From the NCBI GenBank assembly GCA_963754265.1, contig CAVWFB010000016.1, forward strand, positions 434,001-498,000: a stretch of DNA of 64,000 nt, given 5' to 3'. A program made the translations under genes and the position numbers. The notes beneath the pieces are model-generated. The model was not told the origin of the DNA. It did no database searches and saw only the letters and a program-made list of their open reading frames with translations. Shown in pieces: positions 8,286 to 18,931 of the stretch (within the stretch, counting starts at the first letter, position 1; the number at the start of each line of letters is the position of its first letter). The DNA is from AC-32 sp963754265. GTDB taxonomy: Bacteria; Actinomycetota; Thermoleophilia; Gaiellales; Gaiellaceae.

Positions 8286-8870
8286 GTGAGCCGAGAACCG
8301 TCCGGCGTCGTGCTCGTCGAGGGGCTCAGCGACCAGCAGGCCCTCGAAGCACTCGCCGAGCGCCGGGGCCGCGACCTTGACGCGGAAGGGATCTCGGTCG
8401 TGCCGATCGGCGGCGCGCAATCGATCGGACGCTTCCTGGATCGCTTCGGCAACTCCGACGTCGAGCTGGCCGGCCTCTGTGACGTCGGGGAGGAAGACGA
8501 CTTCAGGCGCGGCCTCGAGCGCGCCGGCCTCGGCTCCGACCTCACTCGCGTCGACATGGAGCAGCTCGGCTTCTACGTGTGCGACGCCGACCTCGAGGAC
8601 GAGTTGATCCGCGCTCTCGGCACCGACGTGGTGCAGCAGGTCGTCGAGGCCCAGGGAGAGCTGCGCGCCTTCCGCACCCTCCAGAAGCAGGCCGCCTGGA
8701 AAGGACGGCCGGTCGGCGAGCAGCTACGGCGCTTCATGGGCAGTGGCGGTCGCCGGAAGATCCGCTACGCGCGGCTGCTCGTGGAGGCGCTCGATCCCGG
8801 TCGGGTGCCTCGGCCGCTGGACCTGGTGCTGGCTCATGTCGACGGTCGCTCGACGAGCCGTCGGCTCTGA
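8286..8870 (+). CDS. TOPRIM-domain protein, stand-alone
   Basis: A 194-residue protein whose N-terminal half matches the TOPRIM fold: VVLVEGLSDQQALEALAERR carries the invariant Glu, and the second acidic strand is ELAGLCDVGEEDDF. The arrangement resembles the TOPRIM domain of OLD-family nucleases, but no ATPase domain is fused or adjacent. The C-terminal region (LRAFRTLQKQAAWKGRPVGEQLRRFMG) is helical and basic. The GTG at 8286 follows a modest site (GAAGG). ATGs at 8262 and 8271 are alternatives and would overlap or abut the divergent cupin start. The function is unknown; nucleic-acid cleavage or topology is the family theme. Confidence 0.7.
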   Translation: MSREPSGVVLVEGLSDQQALEALAERRGRDLDAEGISVVPIGGAQSIGRFLDRFGNSDVELAGLCDVGEEDDFRRGLERAGLGSDLTRVDMEQLGFYVCDADLEDELIRALGTDVVQQVVEAQGELRAFRTLQKQAAWKGRPVGEQLRRFMGSGGRRKIRYARLLVEALDPGRVPRPLDLVLAHVDGRSTSRRL

Positions 8871-8876
8871 GGAAGA

Positions 8877-10010
8877 TCAGCCGTTGAACCAGCGAGCCCG
8901 GCGACTGGCTCCGAAGTGCTGCTTCTCGGCGACGAGCTCGCGCGACGGCTCCTGAAAGGTGCCGGTCGGCTTTGGTCCCGAGAGGAAGTCGACGTCGACC
9001 CGGCCGATTCGGCCCGCTCCGAACTCGACGTAGCAGGAACCGCGTCCCTCGTATCCAGCCGGCCGGTCGCCTCCCTGCGCCTGCGCGACCAGCGCGGAAG
9101 CCACGACGCGCGCGGCGCCCTCCGAGAACACGCCGGCCTTGGGCACGCCGACCGTAGCGACGTCTCCAAGGGCGTACACGCCCGGAAAACGGGTCTCGAG
9201 CGTCCGGGAATCCACGGGCACATACCCGTCCTCGGCCATCCCGCTCTCGAGGACGACGTCGGGCGCGCGGTGCCTGGGGACGCCGAGGAAGAGGTCATAC
9301 GGCATCTCGGCGCCATCGTCGAGCACTGCGACGCTGCGGCCCGGTTCGAGCGAGCTCACCCGGTGGCCGGCGACGAACTCGATCCCGCGCTCGGCGAACG
9401 CTTCCAAGAGGGCGGCCGAGGTGTCGGGTGACGGAGGGACCGGCGTCCCGAACGGCATGACGAGCGAGATCTCGCAGTCCTCGCGGACGCCCCGCTGGAC
9501 TAGATAGTCGTGCAGGAGCAGCGCCGCCTCGCTCGGCGCGGGCGGACACTTGAACGGCGCCCCGCAGACGCCGACGATCGCGCGGCCGCGGGTGAACGCC
9601 GGCAGGAGGTCGCCCAGCCGCTCGGCGCCGGCGGTGGAATAGAACTCGTTCCCGCCCGCGGCGAGCCCGGGAGTCGCGTCGAAGTCGTAGTCGGCGCCGA
9701 GCGAGACGACGAGGACATCGGCCTCGTGCACGCCCGCGTCGGTCGTCACCCGTCGAGCCTCGGGATCGACGGCGGTGATCGTCTCGCGCAGCAGGCGGAC
9801 ACCCGGCTTGACGAAGTCGGCGTAGGGAAGCCGGACTTCCGCGGGCGTCGCGCGCCCGAACATCACGTCGAGCTTCGAGTACCCGAAGACGAACGCCTCG
9901 CCCTGGTCGATCAGCGTGACGCCGGCGTCGTCGCCGAGCCTCTCGGACAGGATGGTCGCGAGCTCGAGACCCCCGAAGCCCGCGCCGAGCACGAGGATGC
10001 GCGACGCCAC
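8877..10010 (-). CDS. FAD-dependent oxidoreductase, sulfide:quinone-reductase-like
   Basis: A 377-residue two-dinucleotide-binding flavoprotein. The N-terminal FAD motif LVLGAGFGGLE (about residues 6-16) and the late FAD motif VYALGDVATVGVPKAG are clear, and a CGAPFKCPPAPSE segment, typical of SQR-like proteins, lies in the middle. True sulfide:quinone reductases carry a redox Cys pair. Here the two Cys of CGAPFKC are close together, and the substrate is uncertain (sulfide, NADH or another reductant). The GTG at 10010 sits at the start of the Rossmann strand and six bases after a TACGCT box. A much longer frame upstream belongs to noise over the neighbouring gene. Confidence 0.82.
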   Translation of the reverse strand: MASRILVLGAGFGGLELATILSERLGDDAGVTLIDQGEAFVFGYSKLDVMFGRATPAEVRLPYADFVKPGVRLLRETITAVDPEARRVTTDAGVHEADVLVVSLGADYDFDATPGLAAGGNEFYSTAGAERLGDLLPAFTRGRAIVGVCGAPFKCPPAPSEAALLLHDYLVQRGVREDCEISLVMPFGTPVPPSPDTSAALLEAFAERGIEFVAGHRVSSLEPGRSVAVLDDGAEMPYDLFLGVPRHRAPDVVLESGMAEDGYVPVDSRTLETRFPGVYALGDVATVGVPKAGVFSEGAARVVASALVAQAQGGDRPAGYEGRGSCYVEFGAGRIGRVDVDFLSGPKPTGTFQEPSRELVAEKQHFGASRRARWFNG

Positions 10011-10016
10011 CCGAGG

Positions 10017-10022
10017 AGCGTA
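10017..10022 (-). promoter_or_regulatory. putative -10 box (TACGCT) of the SQR-like gene
   Basis: TACGCT lies six bases before the GTG start codon, with no ribosome-binding site. It is not formed by an upstream stop codon. Confidence 0.5.
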
Positions 10023-10033
10023 GCGGCGCCGAC

Positions 10034-10801
10034 CTAGAGCTTGACGTCCCAGCGCGTGGGATCGAACCCGTAAGTCTCCACGAGGCTCTTGCTCGACGAC
10101 GAGGCTTCGTCGGCCCGTTCCTGACTGTAGGTCCAGACCGTCTCCGAGGCTCCCGACGCTCTTCGCTGGATCTCGAGCGCAACCGGTTGCTTGTGGTCGA
10201 CGTAGTCGCAGGCGAAGTCGGCGGCCTCGAGGAAGTTGAAGCTGACGTAGAGGGGCGGGCCTACCCGCTCGACATCCGCCAGCACCTCGTAAGTCGGATG
10301 GCCGGGAGCGGCAGGCGCAACGACGCTCTCGACCTCGACCTCCTCGGTCCCGAGATCGAGGCCGTGCTGCTCGGCCAGAGCAGACGCCAACGCCGCTCCG
10401 GAGAGGTGTCCGCCCTCGACGAGCACCTCGCCGAGGCGGCGACCCGGCCGCTCGCGCTGGTCGGCGAGCCCTTTCCGCAGTGCGGCCTCGGTCAGGTACC
10501 CGTGCCGGACGAGGATGTCGCCGAGCGGGCGCCAGCCGCCCACTCGCGGCTCGGCACGGATGGTGCTTGCTGCGGCCTCCTCGACACCCGGCACCGATCG
10601 CAGCTCGACCCCATGCTGCCTGGCGAGCGCCCGAGCGAGCGCAACGCCCGTGACGCACTCGCGAGCGACGAGGATTTGCCCCAGGAGCCGTCCCGTACGT
10701 CGCTGCTCCTCGAGCGCGTGCTCGAGGTCGCCGGCCGAGAGCAGGCCTTCCTCGACGAGCAACGCCCCGAGTGGGCGCCAGGGGAAATTGGACTGATCCA
10801 C
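10034..10801 (-). CDS. tandem MshEN-domain protein
   Basis: A 255-residue protein built from two copies of the MshEN/GSPII_E N-terminal domain. Copy 1 runs from RPLGALLVEEGLLSAGDL to ARALARQHGVEL (about residues 9-67). Copy 2 runs from RPLGDILVRHGYLTEAAL to ASALAEQHGLDL (about 90-150). MshEN domains of this pattern bind cyclic-di-GMP in type IV pilus and type II secretion ATPases, but no ATPase domain follows here. A 100-residue tail of unknown fold ends the protein. It could be a stand-alone sensor or adaptor. The start is a GTG preceded by a weak CGAGG site. Confidence 0.72.
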   Translation of the reverse strand: MDQSNFPWRPLGALLVEEGLLSAGDLEHALEEQRRTGRLLGQILVARECVTGVALARALARQHGVELRSVPGVEEAAASTIRAEPRVGGWRPLGDILVRHGYLTEAALRKGLADQRERPGRRLGEVLVEGGHLSGAALASALAEQHGLDLGTEEVEVESVVAPAAPGHPTYEVLADVERVGPPLYVSFNFLEAADFACDYVDHKQPVALEIQRRASGASETVWTYSQERADEASSSSKSLVETYGFDPTRWDVKL

Positions 10802-10869
10802 GCCTCGGGTTATCGGCCCAACCGGGGTCGAGCTAAAACGACGGGCCAGAGGTCATGCCGGTCAGAGCG

Positions 10870-11043
10870 CTATTCCGGGCGACCTTCTCCGCGCATCCCG
10901 AGGCGCCACTTCCACGTGCCCCACTTGAAGTTGCTGACCTTGCTCCGGGCCTCGAGCGTCACGCCCACGCGCTCGGTGAGTTGCTTCTGCGCCTTCCGTT
11001 CGGCGTCGCCTTCGGCCTCGTAGGACGAGGTAGCAGGATCCAT
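10870..11043 (-). CDS. small conserved-looking protein, unknown function
   Basis: A 57-residue reading frame begins with ATG at 11043 (MDPATSSYEAEGDAERKAQ) and ends in MRGEGRPE. It is preceded by a strong ribosome-binding site (GAGAGGAG, 7 bases before the ATG), which is the main reason to accept it. The sequence is charged, with an aromatic patch (FKWGTWKWRLGM) in the last third, and has no Cys, signal peptide or membrane segment. It lies in the gap between the MFS gene and the MshEN gene, on the same strand as both. I do not recognise a family. Confidence 0.6.
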   Translation of the reverse strand: MDPATSSYEAEGDAERKAQKQLTERVGVTLEARSKVSNFKWGTWKWRLGMRGEGRPE

Positions 11044-11221
11044 CTCGTACTCCTCTCAGCAGCTGCGGGAAAACCCGGACGGGCTCTCTCGAGCACTCAG
11101 GCCCGGTGTGGCAGTCGGAGAGGGACTTCAGCCTCGGCGGCTTCCGCGCTAGGTCTACGCGCTGCTCACAGCGTAGCCGGTATGGGCGTTGGAGGCCGGA
11201 AACGAGCGCGGCAGGCTGAAG

Positions 11222-12634
11222 CTACGCCCTCTCGATCTCGGCAGGGAGGCGCAGGGCCGCTACGAGACCGATGAGCCCGAACCCGGCGACGACGATCATC
11301 GCGACCGCGTACGACCGGGTTCCCTCCGCGACGACTGACACCAGGATCGTTCCGGCGATGGCGGTGCCGAAGGTCGAGCCCAGGTTGGACACGGCGCGCG
11401 AAAGGCCCGAGATCTCGCCTTGAAGCGCCTCGGGGAAGCTGGACTGCACGACGTTTACCGAAGGGGTCAACATCACACCCACGCCAAGGCCGATCAGCAG
11501 AAGCCCGGGCACGAAGGCCACGACCTTCGACGAGGAATGGACCAAGCCGAGGAAGAGTGCGATCCCGGCCAGGGCGACGACGAAGCCGGTCACGATCAGC
11601 GTCCGCTGCGAGTACTTCTTGGCGAGTCGCGCCGCGGCGAAGGACGAGACCAGGATGCCGACCGTCGCGGCGGTGAAGACGACGCCCGTGCCGATCGCGC
11701 TGTACCCGCGAACCTCTTGCAGGAAGACGGACACGACGAACGAGACCCCCATGAGTAGCAGCCACTGCATGTTCTGAGTCACGAGGGCGAGATTGCACAC
11801 GCGGTTCCTGAACAAGCCTGTGGAGAGCAGCGGCTCCTTCCCCGCGCGCTCCCGAGCGCGGATGTAGAAGAAGAACCCGACCAGGAGCGCGACTCCGAGC
11901 ACGAGGAACACGGCGAAGAGCACGTTGTTGGTGCCGGCCTGCAGGATCCCGAAGACCACGCAGAACATGCCGACTGCCGAGAGAATCGCCCCGACAGCGT
12001 CGAAGGGTCGCGTCGGGTCGGGCGGGAGCGGATCGACGAGGCGACGGCTGAGGAAGATGATCGTCGCGACGACGATGGCCTGGAAGACGAACGCGGCCCG
12101 CCAGCTGATTCCCGTGGTGATCACACCCCCGATCAATGGCCCTGCGGCGGCGCCGATGCCCCCCAGCCCGCTGATCACGCCAAAGGCCCAGGCACGCTTG
12201 GTGAGATCGGTGAACCAAATAGTCGCGAGGATGTAGACGGGAGGGATCAACAGAGCCGTACCGACGCCCTCGAGCACCGAGTTCCCGAGGATGAGCACCC
12301 CGAGGTTCGGCGAGACCGCGCTGAGCAGGGCCCCGGCGCCGTACAGCGTGAGACCCCAGGTGAAGCACCGCTTGCGGCCCCAGCGGTCGGTCAGCTTGCT
12401 ACAGGGGATCATCAGGATCGCCATGATCAGCAAGAACAGGGTGATCGCGGTCTGGACGCCCTTCACGGTCGTATCCAGGTCGTCGCTGATGTCGGCGATC
12501 ATCACGTTCATGTTCGAGCCGGCGAAGCTGCAGATGAACTGGGCGAGCGCGAGAGGAAGGATCAACCTCCGCGGAGACAGCACCGCACTGCCCGGAATCA
12601 TGGCCTCGCCCGCCGCGACCGGGTTCTCAGTCAT
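11222..12634 (-). CDS. MFS transporter, DHA2 (14-TM) drug-exporter type
   Basis: A 470-residue polytopic membrane protein. It has the motif-A loop between TM2 and TM3 (KLTDRWGRKRC), motif C in TM5 (GIGAAAGPLIGGVIT) and enough hydrophobic segments for the 14-helix DHA2/QacA-EmrB family, whose members export drugs or metabolites by proton antiport. No TetR or MarR regulator is adjacent. A 16-base dyad directly upstream could be an operator. This gene is intact, unlike the related exporter at 31.6-33.1 kb. Confidence 0.88.
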   Translation of the reverse strand: MTENPVAAGEAMIPGSAVLSPRRLILPLALAQFICSFAGSNMNVMIADISDDLDTTVKGVQTAITLFLLIMAILMIPCSKLTDRWGRKRCFTWGLTLYGAGALLSAVSPNLGVLILGNSVLEGVGTALLIPPVYILATIWFTDLTKRAWAFGVISGLGGIGAAAGPLIGGVITTGISWRAAFVFQAIVVATIIFLSRRLVDPLPPDPTRPFDAVGAILSAVGMFCVVFGILQAGTNNVLFAVFLVLGVALLVGFFFYIRARERAGKEPLLSTGLFRNRVCNLALVTQNMQWLLLMGVSFVVSVFLQEVRGYSAIGTGVVFTAATVGILVSSFAAARLAKKYSQRTLIVTGFVVALAGIALFLGLVHSSSKVVAFVPGLLLIGLGVGVMLTPSVNVVQSSFPEALQGEISGLSRAVSNLGSTFGTAIAGTILVSVVAEGTRSYAVAMIVVAGFGLIGLVAALRLPAEIERA

Positions 12635-12642
12635 GGGGCTTC

Positions 12643-12658
12643 ACACGCGCACGCGTGT
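12643..12658. promoter_or_regulatory. 16-base dyad upstream of the MFS gene
   Basis: ACACGCG-CA-CGCGTGT forms a perfect 7-base dyad with a 2-base gap, centred about 17 bases upstream of the MFS start codon. It could be an operator. A GC-rich coincidence cannot be excluded. Confidence 0.35.
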
Positions 12659-12710
12659 ACGTGAGCAACCTCTGCCCCTCCTCGGCGTAACTCGCGAACG
12701 CGCCCTCGGC

Positions 12711-13517
12711 TCAACGAGGAACCTTCCACTCGGGCCGGATCCTTTCACGAAGCTCAGCGAGGCGCTCTGCAACTGCGTCCGCGTCCGGCAAGTCCGCCTC
12801 CGCACCCTCGTCGAGGAGAGCGAGGACACAGGCGGCGAGTGCTTCGCGTAGCGCGTCGGGCTCGAGCGACCCGACGTGTGAGCGGTCGAGGCCGGCGAGC
12901 GTATCGGGCGGAAGGTCGTCGTAGCCACGCGCCTGGACGGCTACTTGCCCGCGGTTCAGGCACGCAAGCGAGAGGGCATGATCGCGCACCGCGCCGAGGT
13001 AGTGCTCCGCCTGCCATACGCGACCACGCTCGATGCACGCGCGTGCGTGCAGCGCGTAGATGACGCCCCAGCCGAAGATGTCCCCTGCTACGGCAGGCGT
13101 GGGAATGAAGAGCCTCCCCGGCGGCCGGCTGCCGACTTCGTGCTCGTCGGCGGCCGTCTCCCCGAAGAGCAGCTGAAACCGCGGCCCGGCGGGGCGGAAC
13201 TCCGTCGCCGGAGTCATGGAGAGGTCGAACTGCAGTGCGTCCGGCAGGAGGAACACGCGGTAGTTGGTCGGTCCCGCTTCGAGGTCGGCGAGCTGTACGG
13301 CGTCGAGCTCCTCGCTGAGCGTGCGCGTCCAGTCGCCGAGAACCTTCGCAACCGGGACGCCGTCGGTGATCGCGAAGGTGAGGTCCAGGTCGGAGAATCG
13401 ATCGCCGGTTCCGACTGCCAGCGAACCAACAGCGGCCCCGGCGACGACGCGCTCGTCGTCCTCCGCGAGCCGAAGCATCCGCGCCCGCAGCGCGTCCCGC
13501 TGCTCGACGGTGAACAC
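12711..13517 (-). CDS. nucleotidyltransferase-domain protein
   Basis: A 268-residue member of the polymerase-beta-like nucleotidyltransferase superfamily. The active-site signature GSLAVGTGDRFSDLDLTF (about residues 31-48) has the two Asp of the DxD motif, and a third acidic strand (LQFDLSM) follows. The C-terminal half is helical and resembles aminoglycoside-adenylyltransferase-like and HI0073-type proteins. The substrate is not evident. The gene is divergent from wrbA, with 47 bases between the two start codons, and has a TAGGAT box 8 bases before its GTG. Confidence 0.75.
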   Translation of the reverse strand: MFTVEQRDALRARMLRLAEDDERVVAGAAVGSLAVGTGDRFSDLDLTFAITDGVPVAKVLGDWTRTLSEELDAVQLADLEAGPTNYRVFLLPDALQFDLSMTPATEFRPAGPRFQLLFGETAADEHEVGSRPPGRLFIPTPAVAGDIFGWGVIYALHARACIERGRVWQAEHYLGAVRDHALSLACLNRGQVAVQARGYDDLPPDTLAGLDRSHVGSLEPDALREALAACVLALLDEGAEADLPDADAVAERLAELRERIRPEWKVPR

Positions 13518-13525
13518 AGCCCGGG

Positions 13526-13531
13526 ATCCTA
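13526..13531 (-). promoter_or_regulatory. putative -10 box (TAGGAT) of the nucleotidyltransferase gene
   Basis: TAGGAT lies 8 bases before the GTG start. It lies in the divergent gap shared with wrbA and has no competing ribosome-binding site. Confidence 0.45.
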
Positions 13532-13552
13532 GCTCCGCTCTGCCAAGAGCTT

Positions 13553-13558
13553 TACGCT
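13553..13558 (+). promoter_or_regulatory. putative -10 box (TACGCT) of the wrbA-like gene
   Basis: TACGCT is followed by six bases (cttccc) and the GTG start. It matches the leaderless spacing seen at several other genes here. Confidence 0.5.
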
Positions 13559-13564
13559 CTTCCC

Positions 13565-14242
13565 GTGGCCGGGCCCGCGAAGATCGCCGTCATCTACTAC
13601 AGCGCCACCGGGAACGTCCACGGCCTGGCGCAGGCAGTGGCCACCGGTGCCGAAGAGGCCGGTGCAGAGGTCCGTCTACGGCACGTGGAGGAGCTCGCAT
13701 CGGAGCTCCTGATCTCGCAGAACCAGTACTGGGGCCGCCATCGCTCGCAGGTCGCGGAGGCACCCGTGGCCACCCTGGACGACCTCGACTGGGCAGACGG
13801 CGTCGCCTTCGGATCGCCGACCCGTTTCGGAAACGTTGCCGCACAGCTGAAGCAGTTCATCGACCAGGCGGGGGCGCTCTGGCAGGCCGGAAAGCTGGCG
13901 GACAAGGTAGGCACCGCCTTCACCGCGTCGCACACAGTTCACGGAGGCCAAGAGACCACGATCCTCGCCCTGAACAACACGCTCTACCACTGGGGCATGC
14001 TGATCCTGCCGCTCGGCTACACGGTCGCCGAAGTCTTCGCCGCGGGTGGCAATCCGTACGGGGCGTCGTTCGTCACCGGCCACACCGTCACCGGCCCGGA
14101 CGAGCACGCTGTCGCCGTCGCCCGCTACCAGGGTCGCCGGCTCGCCCGCTTCACCGGTGTGCTGGCGGAAGCCCGGCGGAAAGGAATATTTGCCGTCGAG
14201 CGACCGAGCCCGGAGAGCTTCGCCGGCTCGACGCGAATCTAG
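13565..14242 (+). CDS. wrbA: NAD(P)H:quinone oxidoreductase, WrbA type
   Basis: A 225-residue flavodoxin-fold protein. The FMN phosphate loop YYSATGNVHGLAQAV (about residues 11-25), the DGVAFGSPTRFGNVAAQLKQ segment and the GGQETTILALNNTLYHWGM region are characteristic of WrbA, a tetrameric FMN enzyme that reduces quinones by two electrons and protects against redox cycling. The length is slightly above the usual 200 because of a C-terminal tail. It is divergently transcribed from the nucleotidyltransferase gene. Confidence 0.88.
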   Translation: MAGPAKIAVIYYSATGNVHGLAQAVATGAEEAGAEVRLRHVEELASELLISQNQYWGRHRSQVAEAPVATLDDLDWADGVAFGSPTRFGNVAAQLKQFIDQAGALWQAGKLADKVGTAFTASHTVHGGQETTILALNNTLYHWGMLILPLGYTVAEVFAAGGNPYGASFVTGHTVTGPDEHAVAVARYQGRRLARFTGVLAEARRKGIFAVERPSPESFAGSTRI

Positions 14243-14266
14243 GCGCGTCAGCGCCAGCTCGGCCGA

Positions 14267-15109
14267 TCACGGCGCCAGAGACGGCTCGTCCGGAGCCGAG
14301 AGGCTCAAGACGGCGCCGGCCACGACCGGCGAGGCAGCGATCTTCGCTTCGAGGGCGCGAAGCCGGACGGCCACGTGCGACTCCCTGTCGTCGCCCGAGA
14401 GGTCGACGTCCCCGATGACGGAGACAGTCCGGGGACCGACGAACTCCAGCCTGAGATAGGTCACCCGGGCGACCTCCGGCTCCTGCAGCAGCGCCCGGAT
14501 CACTGCCGAACGGATGCGTGGATCGGCCTCTTCCCCCAGCAGGAACGCACGATTCCGCTCGATCAGATAGCTCGCGATCGCGGCGAGCAGCAATCCGACG
14601 AGGATCGATCCAACGGCGTCCGGAACCGATGAGCCCGTCAGCTCGTGTGCTCCGAGCCCCGCCGCCGCGATGACCAGCCCGAGCAGCGCGGCGGCGTCCT
14701 CGGCGAACACTGCGCGCAGGGTGGGATCGGATGTCGCCATCACCTGCTCGATCAGGTCGCGTTCGAACAGCTCGGCCGCGGGCCGCGCCTGCCTGACCGA
14801 GCGGAGAAAGGAGATCCCCTCGAGCAGGAAGGACACGGCGAGCACGACGTAGCCGACGAGGAAGTCCGTCGCCGGCTCGGGATGGAGTAGCTCTTGCACT
14901 CCGTGGGTGACCGACACGGCTGCTCCGGCGACGAACAGGCCGAGCGCCGCAAGCAGCGACCACACATAGGCCTCTCGCCCATGCCCAAATGGATGGGCAG
15001 GATCGGGCGGCCGCCGCGACCGCCTGTTGGCGACCAGCAGAAATATCTCGTTGCCCGAGTCGGCCCAGGAGTGCGCCGCCTCGGCGAGGATCGAGGCCGA
15101 CCCGGTCAC
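14267..15109 (-). CDS. cation diffusion facilitator (CDF) family transporter
   Basis: A CDF metal/proton antiporter that exports divalent cations such as Zn, Fe or Mn. The TM2 metal site reads EAAHSWADSGN (His and Asp ligands), the TM5 counterpart is FAEDAAALLG, and a C-terminal cytoplasmic domain follows. The GTG at 15109 gives 280 residues but cuts off TM1. The frame stays open upstream to about 15290, and SVTTILIAFAANLLVAIAK, which looks like the missing TM1, is encoded there without any ATG, GTG or TTG. The true start is therefore unresolved (CTG or another rare codon, or coupling to the upstream peroxidase gene). Confidence 0.85.
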   Translation of the reverse strand: MTGSASILAEAAHSWADSGNEIFLLVANRRSRRPPDPAHPFGHGREAYVWSLLAALGLFVAGAAVSVTHGVQELLHPEPATDFLVGYVVLAVSFLLEGISFLRSVRQARPAAELFERDLIEQVMATSDPTLRAVFAEDAAALLGLVIAAAGLGAHELTGSSVPDAVGSILVGLLLAAIASYLIERNRAFLLGEEADPRIRSAVIRALLQEPEVARVTYLRLEFVGPRTVSVIGDVDLSGDDRESHVAVRLRALEAKIAASPVVAGAVLSLSAPDEPSLAP

Positions 15110-15269
15110 CGCGGCGGCGACTGTCTTCGCGATCGCGACCAGGAGATTGGCGGCAAACGCGATCAGGATGGTCGTGACGCTCGCCGACGGGTTTGCGCGA
15201 GACCCCTGCAGAAACGGCGCGAGAAACCGGTCAGACGGCGCTGCCGGCGGCTCGGGGTCGTGATGACGG

Positions 15270-16166
15270 CTACTGGGCAGCGTTGATCACAGCGCGGAGC
15301 GACTCCGTGGACGGCACGAAGTAGTAGGCGCCGGTGAGCGGACGGGTGTAGCGCGTGAGCGAATCGCGGGTCCCGCCGTCCAGGCCGACCATGCTCTCGA
15401 GCATGGCGGTTAGTGGGCGCTGCTCCGCGCAGAACCCGACGAACATCGTGCCGTGATCGGTGACGGTCCCGTACGCCATGTTCCGGCGGAAGATCTTCCC
15501 GAGGCGATCCTGGTCGGTGCTGGCGACGTGGGAGTCGGCACGCTTGTCGTCGAGCTCGATGCTGTCGGCCTTCCTGCGGCCGATCACCTGCTCCTGGTCT
15601 GCGTCCGACAGCGATTCCCAGGCGGTTGCATCGTGAGCCCACTTCTGCAGTAGGAGGATCGTCCCGCCGGCGCCGGGTGAATCGTCGGGCACGAGCACGA
15701 CCGGCGGTGCGTCGATCAGGCTCGGGTTCTCGGTCCCGTCGATGAAACCGGTCAGGTCGAGGTCGTGCCGATACGGCCAGCTCGACGTCTCGTCGGCAGT
15801 CGCCGCCACGCCGGCCAACGAGCGGATCGCCATCCGCGCCACGTCGAAGACGACGTCGTAGGCGCTGCCGGAGATCCAGAGAACGGCATCGTGCTGGGTC
15901 GCCGGCATCGTGAAGCCGTCGACCCCCACGAGCGGCCGGTCGAACCCGTCCAGCTCGGCCGGAGCGTCGTCCGGGGCGGCGTCGCGCCAGAGCTCCGGCC
16001 TGAACCCCGCGACGAGGTTGACGCCGCCCATCGTCGTTTGCGGCTCTCGGAGCGACGCGATCGCGGTCGCGACCTCCAGAGGCGTGCGGCCCGCGGAGGC
16101 GTCGAACTCCAGATAGGCGTGGGAGCTCGTGCCCAGCGCGAAGATGCCACTCTGCGGTGTTCGCAC
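15270..16166 (-). CDS. DyP-type peroxidase
   Basis: A 298-residue dye-decolorizing peroxidase, a heme enzyme of the cytoplasm or of encapsulin cargo. The family signature GFIDGTENP (about residues 140-148) provides the distal Asp and Arg environment, and the proximal heme-ligand His is most likely that of ADSHVAS. No encapsulin gene is adjacent, and I see no clear encapsulin-targeting tail. The start chosen is a GTG leading into MRTPQSGIFALGT, which agrees with the usual DyP beginning. The same start region recurs almost identically at recQ. Confidence 0.88.
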   Translation of the reverse strand: MRTPQSGIFALGTSSHAYLEFDASAGRTPLEVATAIASLREPQTTMGGVNLVAGFRPELWRDAAPDDAPAELDGFDRPLVGVDGFTMPATQHDAVLWISGSAYDVVFDVARMAIRSLAGVAATADETSSWPYRHDLDLTGFIDGTENPSLIDAPPVVLVPDDSPGAGGTILLLQKWAHDATAWESLSDADQEQVIGRRKADSIELDDKRADSHVASTDQDRLGKIFRRNMAYGTVTDHGTMFVGFCAEQRPLTAMLESMVGLDGGTRDSLTRYTRPLTGAYYFVPSTESLRAVINAAQ

Positions 16167-16225
16167 CGAGCTATCGTCGCACCTCCGGCGAACTCTCAGC
16201 GCTGGTGCCTCGGTCCCCGACCAGG

Positions 16226-16520
16226 CTAGGCCGGGCGCGTGCAACGAGCGAGCTCTCGCAGGAGGGGCTCGAAGCGTTTCCCTCGCCCCGTGAGCCGATA
16301 CTCCACCGCCGGTGGCCGGGTATCGAGCACGCGCCGCTCGAGCAGCCCCGCGTCGACGAGCTCGGTCAACCGGATGGTCAGCGTCGCCGGAGGAACGCTC
16401 CCGAGGGCGCTGCGGTACTCGTTGAACCGCGTGGCCCCGCCGACGGAGGCGTAGAGGATCGCCAGCGTCCAGCGCCGCTCGAGGAGGTTCGCCGCCCGGC
16501 GAACCTCCTCGGGGATCGGG

Positions 16521-16540
<20 letters not shown>
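16226..16540 (-). CDS. HxlR-family winged-helix transcriptional regulator
   Basis: A 104-residue HxlR-type regulator: IPEEVRRAANLLERRWTLAILYAS forms the first helices and RFNEYRSALGSVPPATLTIRLTELVDAGLLERR the recognition helix and wing entry. The usual N-terminal Cys of redox-sensing members such as HypR is not evident. The ATG at 16540 lies inside the last 20 bases of lon on the same strand, so translation is probably coupled to lon. The targets are unknown. Confidence 0.82.
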
Positions 16541-18821
<2,281 letters not shown>

Positions 18822-18931
18822 GCTCCTGGTTTCGCTTTCATAGTTGGTTCAAAAATCGTAGCTACCAGGAACGGGGTGCCGTCGGCGGCGTTTTTCCGAG
18901 CCTGGGTCGACGGCGGCTCGTAACCCCAGCC

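Noticed and set aside
18822..18900. HspR-type (HAIR) operator upstream of lon
   Set aside because: No CTTGAGT-N7-ACTCAAG-like dyad is present. The AT-rich stretch there gives no convincing operator.
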